In this document: piece after piece, positions 1-23,900 of the stretch
Numbering within the stretch: position 1 is the stretch's first letter
How the letters are laid out: every line of letters starts with the position of its first letter
Notes under the pieces: model-generated
Told to the model about the DNA's origin: nothing
Seen by the model: only the letters and a program-made list of their open reading frames with translations
Databases searched by the model: none
NCBI GenBank assembly: GCA_943735955.1
Contig: OX030956.1
Span: forward strand, 497,501-561,500
Length of the DNA stretch: 64,000 bases
Reading direction: 5' to 3'
From: Piscicola geometra
Lineage: Eukaryota; Annelida; Clitellata; Hirudinida; Piscicolidae
Made by a program: the position numbers and the translations under genes

Positions 1-10674
<10,674 letters not shown>

Positions 10675-11333
10675 CTGTTTGAAACATTGAAATCGGTTGA
10701 TACTTTTTAGAATATAATAAAACTTTAATAGCTCATTTATACAAATAAAAAACTACCATTTCAAGTTTTTAGTATCACGAAGTTAAATTAAGTAGAACTA
10801 AGACTTAGCTGCTAAGTGATTTGAAAATCTAGTTTCAAGCATTGCCATGACAACCAAGCTAAGCAACTCAATAAACCAGCGCTTCAGTAAGATCAAAGAA
10901 CGGGTAGCCAAGTGTTTAAGCACTTCATCTTCAAATTAAGTGGTCGGGAAGCACGTTTGGGTTATACGTCACTACAAAAGCGCCAACTCCTGCAAGACTT
11001 GAAGGCACTTTCTATCAGTTCTCAACCTTGGTTTTAGATTCCTTACACCATTGAGTACCGCAAAAGTTACATCTTGTTGAAGAATTATATGGGGATAATA
11101 TTTTGAGAGATGCAATATTCTTCGCAAAGACTTGAGATTCATTTATAGATTTTTCTCTCTATAAATGCCAGTGATTGATTTATTGATGCTGTTTTTTTTC
11201 AAAAACTCAACAAAAATTTTATTACATGAGATTTTCGGAAAAATAATCTATTGAGAGTCATAATGAAAATAATCAAAGTTTTATAAAAGTATAAATAAGA
11301 TCATATATATATATATATATAATTTTCCCGCCA
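10675..11333. other. Intergenic/5' region between androglobin and MED29
   Basis: No convincing coding exon was recognised. The first androglobin exon and its promoter should lie here or nearer MED29. An (AT)n run is at 11301-11320, just past the MED29 stop codon. Around 10951, TTTGGGTTATACGTCAC resembles a dispersed motif also seen at 32775, 41147 and 46346. Confidence 0.5.
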
Positions 11334-11738
11334 TCACTGCAACTGGTCAACAGGCTGAGGCAAAGACAAGTGTTCAGAGATCTTCTTCATTCCTCTCGCC
11401 AGAATCTCCTTGACTTCTCCAGCGAAGGCGACCTGGCTTTTGCAGAGGGACAGGTACTGCGGGTAGGGCATCGAGTCGGCAGGGTCCTTGCTGTACACCT
11501 GCACGGTTTGCGTTTAAGTCGTCGATCATTGAAATCGTCGATCATTGAAATCGTCGATCATTGAAATCGTTGAGTATTGAAATAGGTGAGTATTGAAATC
11601 GTTGATTAATGAAATCGTCGAATATTGAAATTTTCACAAATTTAAGTTAAAATGAATTCCTATTTTTTTTTAAAAATTCCAAAAGAATGAATTTATTTTA
11701 TTTATCATTTACGGAGTTTTAATGTTTATTTGTATATC

Positions 11739-11787
<49 letters not shown>

Positions 11788-13244
11788 CTGATTAAACAGT
11801 TAATAAAAATATTATGTATTAATTTCCTTAAATGTGCGGCGACTCCAATGCACACCCACCTGCACACTCGAGGGTGCATACTTGCCACTCTCCCTGCCCA
11901 CCGACATCGCGTCCAGAGCCAGTCGCTTTGAAAGTGTGTTTTTGATGATGATGATGACAATGGTGCTGATGATGATGATGATGATGGTGGTTAAGATGAA
12001 GATGATGGTGATGATAATAATGATGAGCATGACTATTCAAGGAAAATGTAGTTTGATAAAAAGCATTATAAACAGGAAGATTAAAAATATAGATATTTAA
12101 ATCTTGAAAGCGTAATGGAAGGAAGTGCTGAAGGAAGAGGTCTGACCAGGTTGCACTCCATGAGGTCGAGTATTTCGTTGAAGGTCTCGAACGAGGCCTC
12201 AGGGTTGCCTGCAGAACTCTCAAAAGAACTGCTGACAATTTGAAAAAAAGTTTTTTAAATAGAAAGAATATTTAATAAATATAAGTTTAATTATTCAATT
12301 TTAATGTAATAAACATAATATTTATTTATTCATAATAACTATTTATTGAGACATTTTGAAACAAGTGACAGCACAACTTTCCTGAGTCTGCAGCAATGTT
12401 TTCCTTGAAGGCTGAAGCTGAGTCGGCCATTAATTTCTTTAAATGATTATTATAATACGATATTGAAAATAATTAAAATCAACTTTTTGAAAAGCTTTAA
12501 TTGTTGATGATCACAACTAGCAAGCATCAAAGCAGGCGCAAACCTTGTACGCCTCTTTGAGACGAGGCAGCAGCAGCTTGGCGCGGAAGACGGGGTCAGT
12601 CTGGTCGATGGTGGTCGAGGGTTCGGAAGGAGGAGGTGGTTTGAGGGGGCTGTTCAGTTGTTGAGCCATGCCCTCCTGCTGTTGTTGTTGTTGTTGTTGT
12701 TGAAGTACTTGTGGCTGGCTTGGCAGCGTTATTTGTTGCAGTTGTATTTGTTGTTGAGGTGTTAGTTGTTGTTGCTGGCTTGAAAGTTGCTGTTGCTGGG
12801 CTATAAGTTGTTGTTGCTGTTGTGGAGACATAATTTGTTTTTGCAGCTGTTGTTGTGGAGTTAACTGTTGTTGAATTTGCTGTTGCTGTTGTTGTTGAGG
12901 CGTTAATTGTTGTTGAATTTGTTGTTGTTGTAATTGTTGCTGTTGAAGTTGTTGTTGCTGTGGGAGTTGCTGAATGTTGACCATGTGAGTAGGAATCATG
13001 CTTTGAGGAGTAATCACCCCTATGTGATGCTGGTTGATTCCTGCTAAATATTAATTTTAAAAATATTGAAAACATTAGTTATACTTTAAATAATATTTTT
13101 CATGTTTAGAAAATAAATATTTAAAATTATGAAGAATCTTCAACCAAGATTCTTTATAAGCTAGAAACCTCCATGCATGACATGAGGCTGTATTGGCATT
13201 CCTGGCTGCATCGGATTCATCAGGTTGTTGTTCATTGGATTCAT
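11334..13244 (-). CDS. MED29: Mediator complex subunit 29 (intersex homologue)
   Basis: MED29 is a tail-module subunit of Mediator, which links transcription factors to RNA polymerase II in the nucleus. Six exons join in frame: 13169-13244, 12544-13040, 12378-12436, 12147-12231, 11860-11925 and 11334-11498, giving 315 codons. The family core is visible: DPVFRAKLLLPRLKEAYK, then KLMADSASAFKENIAADS, FETFNEILDLMECNL, and the C-terminal DSMPYPQYLSLCKSQVAFA. The start is ATG at 13244-13242 (MNPMNNNLMNPMQPGMP). Vertebrate MED29 is about 200 residues; the extra length here is a roughly 110-residue Gln-rich stretch from CAG/CAA runs at about 12665-12975. It is divergently paired with PGK, 287 bp apart. 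Confidence 0.92.
12665..12975 (-). repeat. CAG/CAA (polyglutamine) stretch in MED29
   Basis: Interrupted Gln runs of 3-8 residues with Leu, Ile, Thr-Pro and Met spacers, inside exon 2 upstream of the conserved mediator core. Mixed CAA/CAG codons suggest relative stability compared with a pure CAG tract. Confidence 0.9.
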
Positions 13245-13531
13245 TTTAATATGAAATCAAAACTAATCGCTTTTTAGACTTTAAATAGTCTTGAACTTAA
13301 CAAGCACAAAAGTGGATTTAAGTTTAAAAAAGATTCATATAAAAGTTTTAAAATTGAAAAAACTTCAAGTTCATTAACACAAATAAAAATGAATTAATTT
13401 TTCCCGTATCTTTATTAATATTTTTTAAAGCTCATCCTTCTTGAACTTGCAGGCTCAGGTTAATCGTTAATCGAAGGTCGCTCTGCTTCAATCGTAGAAT
13501 TCAAGGAATTATTAGGCCTTCAAATCTCAAA
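13245..13531. promoter_or_regulatory. Bidirectional promoter interval MED29/PGK
   Basis: The start codons of MED29 (minus) and PGK (plus) are divergent and only 287 bp apart. No TATA box was identified. Shared control is inferred from spacing alone. Confidence 0.55.
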
Positions 13532-16500
13532 ATGGCTCTGAATAAACTCTCAATTGATCAAGTGGACTTGTCGGGAAAGCGTGTTCTCATGAGGTTAGCG
13601 GCTAACCGTTAGCCCAGTAATAACGCTTCAGTAGTCCCTTTAACAGTTAGAGTTTAACTGATCAGAAGATCAACGTTGAGCAGTTTCACTTAAAATTGGT
13701 ATAAAAGTATATTTAAAATAATATTTTCAGAGTTGATTTCAATGTCCCTCAAGATAAAGAAGGAAAAATAACCAACAACCAAAGGTCTTTTGACATACAT
13801 TTCTCAATTTTTCATATAATAAAAAAAATTTAAACTTCAAAAAATAATGCAAATGAATAAATGAATAAGTTTTTTCCATTTAATTAAAGTTTCTTTATAT
13901 ATAATATAAATTTTATATGTAATCTCTTTGAAAAGGATTGTGGCAGCTCTTCCCACCATCAAGTATGCACTCGACAAGGCGGCAAAGTCAGTGGTTCTGA
14001 TGAGCCACTTGGGCAGACCTGATGGCCAGAAAGTTGAGAAGTTTTCACTCAAACCCATTGCTGAAGAGCTCAAAAAACTCCTTGGCAGGTTTTGCAAATC
14101 TTTAATTGTTTTTCTTTTTTTTCAACAAATACCAATACCCATGCAAGTTATGTCATTAAGTTTCAAACTTTGAATAATATTTCCCCATGCAGGGATGTGA
14201 CTTTCCTGAGTGACTGTGTAGGCCCTGAGGTTGAAGCTGCTTGCGCTGATCCAGCCACTGGCAGCGTCATACTCCTCGAAAATCTACGGTTCTTTAACAT
14301 TAGTTTTTTTATATTCTTTGCAACAAAACAAACTGAAGTAAACTTAATGTGAATTACACATAAAAGTAATCTAGTCCCAACTTTTTAAAACCCCGAAAAA
14401 GCCATTTAAGATATAAAATATAACATTAATTCTATTATTTACGTTGCATCCATATATCATCATTCTCCTTAACTGAGAAGAGACTTGTGGCTCACCCCAA
14501 CAGATTCCACATTGAGGAAGAGGGCAAGGTGACTGCCAAAGACGGAACCAAGGTGACTGCCAAAGACGGAACCAAGGTGACTGCCAAAGACGGAACCAAG
14601 GTGACTGCCAAAGACGGAACCAAGGTGACTGCCAAAGACGGAACCAAGGTGACTGCCAAAGACGGAACCAAGGTGAGTGCTTGTGTCTGAAACGTTGAGT
14701 TGCTCGAGACGCAGTTGCATGCCTTGTGTGAGGTTACTGCTACAACCCACCACTGCTACAACCCACCACTGCTACAACCCGCCACTGATACAACCCACCA
14801 CTGCTACAACCCACCACTGCTACAAACCACCACTGCTACAACCCACCACTGATACAACCCACCACGGCTACAACCCACCACTGATACAACCCACCACTGA
14901 TACAACCCACCACTGCTACGACCCAGTTGCTTGCCTTGGTACTTGCCTCATCTTTGAATATAATCAATAATTAATGCTTTCCCATGATTTTTCATCTTCA
15001 ATAAACATCATCAGCTCCACTTCAAAATGCGTGTGGATCAATTTTACGAAATCACCTCCTTCCATTTTTCTATTCCCGCCACAGATGAAAGCAGACGCTG
15101 GCAAGGTGGAGGAGTTCAGGGCCTGCCTCTCGAAGCTCGGAGACGTGTTCGTCAACGACGCCTTCGGAACTGCACACCGAGCTCACAGGTCGCTCAAGTT
15201 TCATGCTCTACTTTCTTGCGTTTTAAGAATAATTGTTTTTATTGCAAGAATTCTTCATCAATTAGATTTACAAACAGCCCCATTAGTTGTAGTACACATA
15301 ATCGTGCAAATATTTCGTTGAAACATGCAAACAAATAAAACATGAAAATGTAAACAAGTGGCTGTTATTGTATAACTTATAGCATCACCATTGCGACCGG
15401 CACAGCTCGATGGTGGGCTGCAAGCTGCCACAGCGGTCGTCTGGCTTCCTACTCAAGAAGGAACTCGCCTACTTCTCGCAGGCGCTGCACCAGCCGCAGA
15501 AGCCCTTCCTCGCCATCCTTGGAGGGTGTGTGCTGCTTGCTTCTGAGAGTCTTGTTGTTGTTGCTAGGATCGGTTGTTGTTGTTGTTGCTAGGAGGAGGT
15601 TTTGGCGGTTTAATGCGTGCTTAGGCGGCATTATGGCGGTCTAACCATCAAAAATGAGGCCCGAAAAGTAAGAGAGGGTGTGGTAATAAAGCCGATTGCA
15701 ACGTGTGACACCACCGCAGCGCCAAGGTGGCTGACAAGATCCAACTGATCGAGAACCTCCTCGACAAGGTGGACGAGATGCTGGTGGGAGGAGGCATGGC
15801 CTTCACCTTCCTCAAGGTCATACACGACATGAAGGTCAGTCGAACAAGAATTATAATAATCATAAGAATTATAATCATAATAATAATGATAATGGTAATG
15901 ATAGTGATGGTAATAGTGAGAATAAAAATAAGAATAATGAGAATAATAATATAAATATTATATTATATTAATAACAAAACCCGTCATTTAAACCCCATCT
16001 GAGTAGTACTCCCACTCAACGACACACACACGTGCCAGATCGGCAAGTCGTTGTACGACGAGGAAGGGGCGAAGATCATGAGGGCGTTGGTGGCGAAGGC
16101 AGAGTCGAAGGGGGTCAAACTGCACCTGCCCGTTGACTTCGTCACTGCGGACAAGTTCGCAGCAGACGCCACTGCAGGAGAGGCCACTCTCGAGTCAGGA
16201 ATTCCCGATGACTGCATGGTGTGGAGGGGGTTGTGGAAGGCTTTGTGCGTTCTTTTTGTTCTGAAGAGTCAGTTGATCAACTGTCAATGGGGAGTTTATG
16301 TGGCGTTTACAGCGAAGTTTTGAGTTAAATCATTGAGGCGTGTTTAAAAAAATCGAAACCAGGGCCTTGATATCGGAGCAAAGTCGATCCAGATGTTTGC
16401 AGAAGCTGTGTTGAGGGCGAAGACCATTGTGTGGAACGGGTGAGACTTGCACTCTGCAGCGTGAAACGTTTATAATTTATAATTTAACATCATGTCTGCA

Positions 16501-17335
16501 TCACCTTGATCTACGTCACCACGATCAAATTCCCACCAAATACCCACTCATCCACTCTCAACACCACTGACTCCCAATTGGTTGACCCCCCTTTCCCCCC
16601 CCCCCCCACACAGACCCCCCGGTGTTTTCGAGTTTCAGAAGTTTGAAGCTGGCTCCAAGGCGCTTCTTGAAGCTGTGGTGCAAGCCACACAGAGAGGCGC
16701 TGTCTCCATCATCGGTATGGGGGTGGGGGAGGTGGTATGGGAGTGGGGGAGGGGGAGGTGGTGTGGGGGAGGTGGTATGGGGGTGGGGGAGGGGGAGAGG
16801 GGAATGGGGCTAATGGAAGTGGTAATGGTTGTGGGAGGAGGGAGGGGAGAGGGGATCATGGGAGAGATTGATGATGATTTCATGCTCCTGTATTTAATCA
16901 TTCTTACGTCACGCCATTAGCCTTATCATCATCATAATCATCACCATCATAATCATAACCACCACCACCACCGCCACCAAGGGGGCGGAGACACAGCAAC
17001 AGTGTGTGCCAAGTACGGGGCGGAAGACAAGGTGAGTCACGTGAGCACTGGGGGAGGAGCCAGTCTCGAGCTGCTCGAAGGTGACGCATCATTTTTTTCC
17101 ATTATTTTATTATTATTTCTTATTTTCTTATTATTATTTATATATTTTTTAATGTTTTTTTATCGATTTATTTTTTCAATTAATTTTCAACTTTGAAAAA
17201 CACACTGAATTTAAAGTTTCATTAAAGCGAAATACACAGCGCTATAATTTAGGAAACACTCCAGCACATCCTAATCCTCTGTACGCCAACCCAGGCAAGG
17301 ACCTGCCTGGAGTGAGTGCCCTGTCGCAAGCGTGA
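13532..17335 (+). CDS. PGK1: Phosphoglycerate kinase
   Basis: Cytosolic glycolytic enzyme that transfers the phosphate of 1,3-bisphosphoglycerate to ADP. Thirteen exons join in frame: 13532-13593, 13731-13784, 13936-14088, 14193-14288, 14504-14672, 15085-15188, 15406-15525, 15720-15834, 16039-16218, 16363-16439, 16614-16714, 16982-17080 and 17295-17335, encoding 456 residues. Signatures: VDFNVP near the N-terminus, [19 protein letters not shown] (substrate site), [21 protein letters not shown] in two parts, and [19 protein letters not shown] (nucleotide site). The usual length is about 416; the excess of 40 equals five extra copies of the 8-residue VTAKDGTK unit ending exon 5. All catalytic motifs are present and no stop interrupts the frame, so the enzyme looks functional apart from the expanded N-domain loop. 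Confidence 0.98.
14529..14672 (+). repeat. 24-bp coding VNTR at the 3' end of PGK exon 5
   Basis: Six identical copies of a 24-bp unit encoding VTAKDGTK, 144 bp in all, ending exactly at the exon donor (ACCAAG|GTGAGT). Every internal boundary reads ACCAAG|GTGACT, so each unit carries a donor-like site that would keep frame. One unit aligns with the normal loop between EEEGK and the downstream KADxxKxEEFR segment. Confidence 0.95.
14735..14925 (+). repeat. 16-bp minisatellite in PGK intron 5
   Basis: About 11 copies of TGCTACAACCCACCAC with TGATACA and CGGCTACA variants. It begins about 60 bp after the exon 5 donor. The sense strand lacks AG. Confidence 0.9.
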
Positions 17336-17983
17336 AGCAGCCTGACGCATCTTAAGTTCTAATCAGAAATGCATTTATTCATCTTGAAGATTCTAAAGAT
17401 ATGTAATTAGTGTTAGTATTAAATTATTGAGAAAACCTGTATTTTTACGATTATTTTATTTTATAATTTTTTATATTAAAGTCTATCAATGCAAACGGGT
17501 GCTGATATATTGATGTTTTCCCTTAATGGGATGCAACAATTCATCGGGAATTTAGATTTAATTACTGCCTTCAAGTCTTTCATGTGCTAATGATTATTAT
17601 CTGATGCCTTTCTTGTGCTCATTGTTTTAGTTTTCAAAAAAATGACTTGCAAGTTCTGTTAGTTTATATCAATGTTAATAGTTTTAAGTGAATTTAATAA
17701 GTCGTAAAAACTTGTAAACTCAATGGAAAGAGCAAAGATGAGCTACATGAAACTTCAGAGTTTCTATTAATTTTCATCTGTAAATGTTTATTTCTTTGAG
17801 CTATAGAGCATGCAAACGCATGAGTTTATAAACAAGCTCCCACACATCCACTTGCCTTGCAGCACCGATTGTGGTTCTCCTTTTAGGATTTACTCAGAAT
17901 CGAAAACATTTATACCGCCATATTGCCAAAAACTCTGAATAAAGTTCAACTTCCTCCGATTAACATCGCATACTCATCTGACC
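17336..17983 (+). other. PGK 3' UTR and intergenic spacer
   Basis: AT-rich sequence without an open frame of note. A possible poly(A) signal ATTAAA is near 17476. No repeat or RNA gene was recognised before the lectin start. Confidence 0.5.
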
Positions 17984-20900
17984 ATGCTCAGAACCACTTC
18001 TTCCAGCTTCCTCTTCTTCATCTTCATCTTTTCCCAACCATGTTGCTTCCACGCGTACATCTACTCCAACTACAAGTCTTGTCACTTGACTGCCGCATCA
18101 AATGGCAGTTCGTCTCCAGGCAGCACTCTGCACATGTGCCTCAACCACCCTCCAAGCGTCTTGAAGCCTGCTGCCAGCCCCATCCAGTGCGCCAAGTTGT
18201 GCGAGGAGAGCAACATCAGACGACACTACGACCCCAGGAACACCTCTTCAAGTCCTCGCAACGACCTCTTCTTCTCCATCACCAGCCTCTTCGACGTCTT
18301 CTCGTACACACTTTCCTCCCCACTGACCGCAAACGTAACTCTGAACTACTTCAACTTTGAGAGCGCCTTCCCGCTGCCAATGCCAATCTTCGTCATGACG
18401 TCGTCTTCCTTTTGTTTCGCTTTCGATTTCGACCCTGCTTCGGAGGAGTGCGGCTTGTTCCTCGATGATGGCGTCGTGCCCACCATCAGCACCAGCACCG
18501 ACCCAGGCCTGTGCCACCTCTTCCAGGTTTGTCTTCTTTTCACAGTCAACAAATTCTTCAAATCATCTTCAATAAATGTCTAATAAAGCAATAACTTATT
18601 TTAATTTAAAACACTTTTCGATCAATCCATAATAATAAATTCCCAGCGAAGAAAAGAAGGAGCCTCTTGCTATTTCCGTAAGTATTGTTTTTTGATTAAC
18701 AAAAACTAAATAATTTAATTTCTTTGTTTTCTGTTTTTGTCATTTTTACCATGAAATCCATGTTCCCTCCATGAAAAGTGGAATTTCAAAGTTCTCTTCG
18801 AGCCGAGATGGCTTCTTGCCCATTGAGGGAATCACTGTGCTGGACTTGACGAGCAATACACCTTCCAGCAACAACCTCCCACAGACTACCGAGACTGCGA
18901 GGACTACCCTGCCGGTGGAGCAGATGGCGTGCAGTGGATCGTGGTGGACAACATCACTCTGCCCGTGTACTGCTCGTACGTGGCAGGAAACAAATATACG
19001 GTGTGTTGCTGGTTTTAATTTGAAAAAGTCGTTGTGATTGTATACAGTGGCGTGGTCTTCTGTGCACAACGGTGTAGTTTCTCTAACGTACTTTTCTTCA
19101 GCACCTGTGATCATTCTTTTCGTCTGGCAATGGTGAAACTCTCTTGATTCCTTGAAACTGTTGTTTTCTCAAACTTCAAAAACTTCTTCAATCGTAAAAA
19201 AGACTGAAGTTTTCAAATAAAAGTTATTTCCATTTAAAGACGAATGCGTGACAGAAGCATGAGGCATTAAAAATTCATAATATTCTAAAGAAAGTTTCAA
19301 TCGATCTAACGCTTTTAAATGTCGAAGATTTCAAATATTCATGAATGAACTTACTCAATGGGAGAAATTTGTCGATTCTTATGAATTAAATATAAATGCC
19401 TCTTGCAAAAATCTTACAATCATCATCATCATCATCGTCATCGTCATCATCACCATCATCATTACCACCTTTATCATCATCATTGAAAGGGTGCAGCTGA
19501 TAATAATCCATTTATTATTTTCTTCAAAGATCGAAACAAAATATTTAAATTTCTAAGGAATTTGAAAGAATGTTTGATTAGAAGTAAGCAACCTTTGCAG
19601 ACATTGAAAAAAATGAATATTTAATCGTTTAAAGTTTAGACTAACAATTAAAAACTGATCATTGATTTCTGATATATACCCACATTTTAACATAGATTAA
19701 GATTCTTGAACCAAACTATTTATTTTTTTAAAAATTCCGCAAAAACTTAAAAATTACGGCGACGAATACCACGACGACGATTGCAGGTGATCCAGAGACG
19801 GGTGGATGAGAGCGTGAACTTCCACGTGGACTGGCAGCATTACGAGCAGGGATTCGGAGACCTGAACAAAAACTTTTGGCTTGGTGGGAGTTTGTCTTTA
19901 GAAGTGTTTGCAAATTAGTAGACACGTAATAGCTTTTAAAGACGATGAACAACTTTTTTGTCAGTATTTTGTTTAGAGTTACACCTCGCTATGAACGAGT
20001 AGCTTTTTCCGACTTTTCCACCACCACACATGTCCGAGGCAACTACCTTCTGCATCGCCTCACCTCCTCCAACGACTACACACTACGTCTGGAGTTTGAG
20101 GTTGGCACTGCTGAGACATCTAGAATCCGTTTTGTACTTCTGGGACGTTCGAATCGAAAAGCAATTTAGTCTTATTTTATTAAAACTTTTATCATTTTAA
20201 CATTTTTTCAACTCTTGAGTTTTAAATTGTTATGAAACTATTGAAATAATATTTAGTACTTCTTGAAAGTTCACCTTGGTTTAAAAAAATGTAATTCATC
20301 TTTTTTACGCACAACATCTTGATGATATTTTTTCTTCCTCCTTGTCATCATCATCATCATTCTCTCCATCATCCTCCTCTCCATCATCACCATCTCTATC
20401 ATCATCTTCAACACCGTTATCATCACTGCTCTCATCATCATCATCATCATCAGGCATTCAATGGCATGAAGGCCTACCAGGAGTACTTCAACTTCTCGGT
20501 AGGGGGCGCCAGTCTCGACTACCCCCTCTCCTGGGCCGCTACCAACGGATCTGCTGGTCCGTACATACCCCGCACACATGTATAAAATAATCATTTTCAC
20601 TGAAACTTCAGCTTTTTCACTGCCGTTTCATTCAAGTTGTTCACTGCCGTTTCATTCAACTCAAACGCCTATTAAATCATCATCACCACCATCATCATCA
20701 TCATCATCACCATAATCATCATCATCATCATCATCATCAGGGAACGCCTTCCCAGTGACAGGCACCATGTTCACAACCAAAGACAGAGACAGAGACCTTC
20801 ACATCTTCAACTGCGCCACACTCTTTTCTGGTATGGATGGAATCAATACTACTTGTGTCATACTACTTGTGTCATACTACTTGTGTCATACTACTTGTGT

Positions 20901-23900
20901 CATACTACTTGTGTCATACTACTCGTGTCATACTACTTGTGTCATACTACTTGTGTCATACTACTCGTGTCATACTACTTGTGTCATACTACTTGTGTCA
21001 TACTACTTGTGTCATACTACTTGTGTCATACTACTCGTGTCATACTACTTGTGTCATACTACCTGTGTCATACTACTTGTGTCATACTACTTGTGTCATA
21101 CTACTTGTGTCATACTACTTGTGTCATACTACTAGTGTCATACTACTTGTGTCATACTACTTGTGTCATACTACTTGTGTCATACTTCTTGTGTATACTA
21201 CTCGTGTCATACTACTTGTGTCATACTACTTGTGTCATACTACTTGTGTCATACTACTTGTGTCATACTACTTGTGTCATACTACTCGTGTCATACTACT
21301 TGTGTCATACTACTTGTGTCATACTACTTGTGTCATACTACCTGTGTCATACTACTTGTGTCATACTACTCGTGTCATACTACTTGTGTCATACTACTTG
21401 TGTCATACTACTTGTGTCATACTACTTGTGTCATACTACTTGTGTCATACTACTTGTGTCATACTACTTGTGTCATACTACTCGTGTCATACTACTTGTG
21501 TCATACTACTTGTGTCATACTACTTGTGTCATACTACTTGTGTCATACTACTTGTGTCATACTACTTGTGTCATACTACTTGTGTCATACTACTCGTGTC
21601 ATACTACTTGTGTCATACTACTTGTGTCATACTACTTGTGTCACACTACTTGTGTCATACTACTTGTGTCATACTACTTGTGTCATACTACTTGTGTCAT
21701 ACTACTCGTGTCATACTACTTGTGTCATACTACTTGTGTCATACTACTTGTGTCATACTACTTGTGTCATACTACTTGTGTCATACTACTTGTGTCATAC
21801 TACTCGTGTCATACTACTTGTGTCATACTTCTTGTGTCATACTACTTGTGTCATACTACTTGTGTCATACTACTTGTGTCATACTACTTGTGTCATACTA
21901 CTTGTGTCATACTACTTGTGTCATACTACTTGTGTCATACTACTCGTGTCATACTACTTGTGTCATACTACTTGTGTCATACTACTTGTGTCATACTACT
22001 CGTGTCATACTACTTGTGTCATACTACTTGTGTCATACTACTTGTGTCATACTACTTGTGTCATACTACTTGTGTCATACTACTTGTGTCATACTACTTG
22101 TGTCATACTACTCGTGTCATACTACTTGTGTCATACTACTTGTGTCATACTACTTGTGTCATACTACTTGTGTCATACTACTTGTGTCATACTACTTGTG
22201 TCATACTACTTGTGTCATACTACTTGTGTCATACTTCTTGTGTCATACTACTTGTGTCATACTACTTGTGTCATACTACTTGTGTCATACTTCTTGTGTA
22301 TACTACTCGTGTCATACTACTTGTGTCATACTACTTGTGTCATACTACTTGTGTCATACTACTTGTGTCATACTACTTGTGTCATACTACTTGTGTCATA
22401 CTACTTGTGTCATACTACTTGTGTCATACTACTTGTGTCATACTACTTGTGTCATACTACTTGTGTCATACTACTCGTGTCATACTACTTGTGTCATACT
22501 ACTTGTGTCAACTACTTGTGTCATACTACCTGTGTCATACTACTTGTGTCATACTACTCGTGTCATACTACTTGTGTCATACTACTTGTGTCATACTACT
22601 TGTGTCATACTACTTGTGTCATACTACTTGTGTCATACTACTTGTGTCATACTACTTGTGTCATACTACTCGTGTCATACTACTTGTGTCATACTACTTG
22701 TGTCATACTACTTGTGTCATACTACTTGTGTCATACTACTTGTGTCATACTACTTGTGTCATACTACTTGTGTCATACTACTCGTGTCATACTACTTGTG
22801 TCATACTACTTGTGTCATACTACTTGTGTCATACTACTTGTGTCATACTACTTGTGTCATACTACTTGTGTCATACTACTTGTGTCATACTACTCGTGTC
22901 ATACTACTTGTGTCATACTACTTGTGTCATACTACTTGTGTCATACTACTTGTGTCATACTACTTGTGTCATACTACTTGTGTCATACTACTCGTGTCAT
23001 ACTACTTGTGTCATACTTCTTGTGTCATACTACTTGTGTCATACTACTTGTGTCATACTACTTGTGTCATACTACTTGTGTCATACTACTTGTGTCATAC
23101 TACTTGTGTCATACTACTCGTGTCATACTACTCGTGTCATACTACTTGTGTCATACTACTTGTGTCATACTACTTGTGTCATACTACTTGTGTCATACTA
23201 CTTGTGTCATACTACTTGTGTCATACTACTCGTGTCATACTACTTGTGTCATACTACTTGTGTCAACTACTTGTGTCATACTACCTGTGTCATACTACTT
23301 GTGTCATACTACTCGTGTCATACTACTTGTGTCATACTACTTGTGTCATACTACTTGTGTCATACTAATTGTGTCATACTACTTGTGTCATACTACTTGT
23401 GTCATACTACTTGTGTCATACTACTCGTGTCATACTACTTGTGTCATACTACTTGTGTCATACTACTTGTGTCATACTACTTGTGTCATACTACTTGTGT
23501 CATACTACTTGTGTCATACTACTTGTGTCATACTACTCGTGTCATACTACTTGTGTCATACTACTTGTGTCATACTACTTGTGTCATACTACTTGTGTCA
23601 TACTACTTGTGTCATACTACTTGTGTCATACTACTTGTGTCATACTACTTGTGTCATACTACTTGTGTCATACTACTTGTGTCATACTTCTTGTGTCATA
23701 CTACTTGTGTCATACTACTTGTGTCATACTACTTGTGTCATACTTCTTGTGTATACTACTCGTGTCATACTACTTGTGTCATACTACTTGTGTCATACTA
23801 CTTGTGTCATACTACTTGTGTCATACTACTTGTGTCATACTACTTGTGTCATACTACTTGTGTCATACTACTTGTGTCATACTACTTGTGTCATACTACT

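Noticed and set aside
11301..11320. (AT)n as a promoter element
   Set aside because: It lies immediately after the MED29 stop codon and is more likely 3' UTR or spacer microsatellite.
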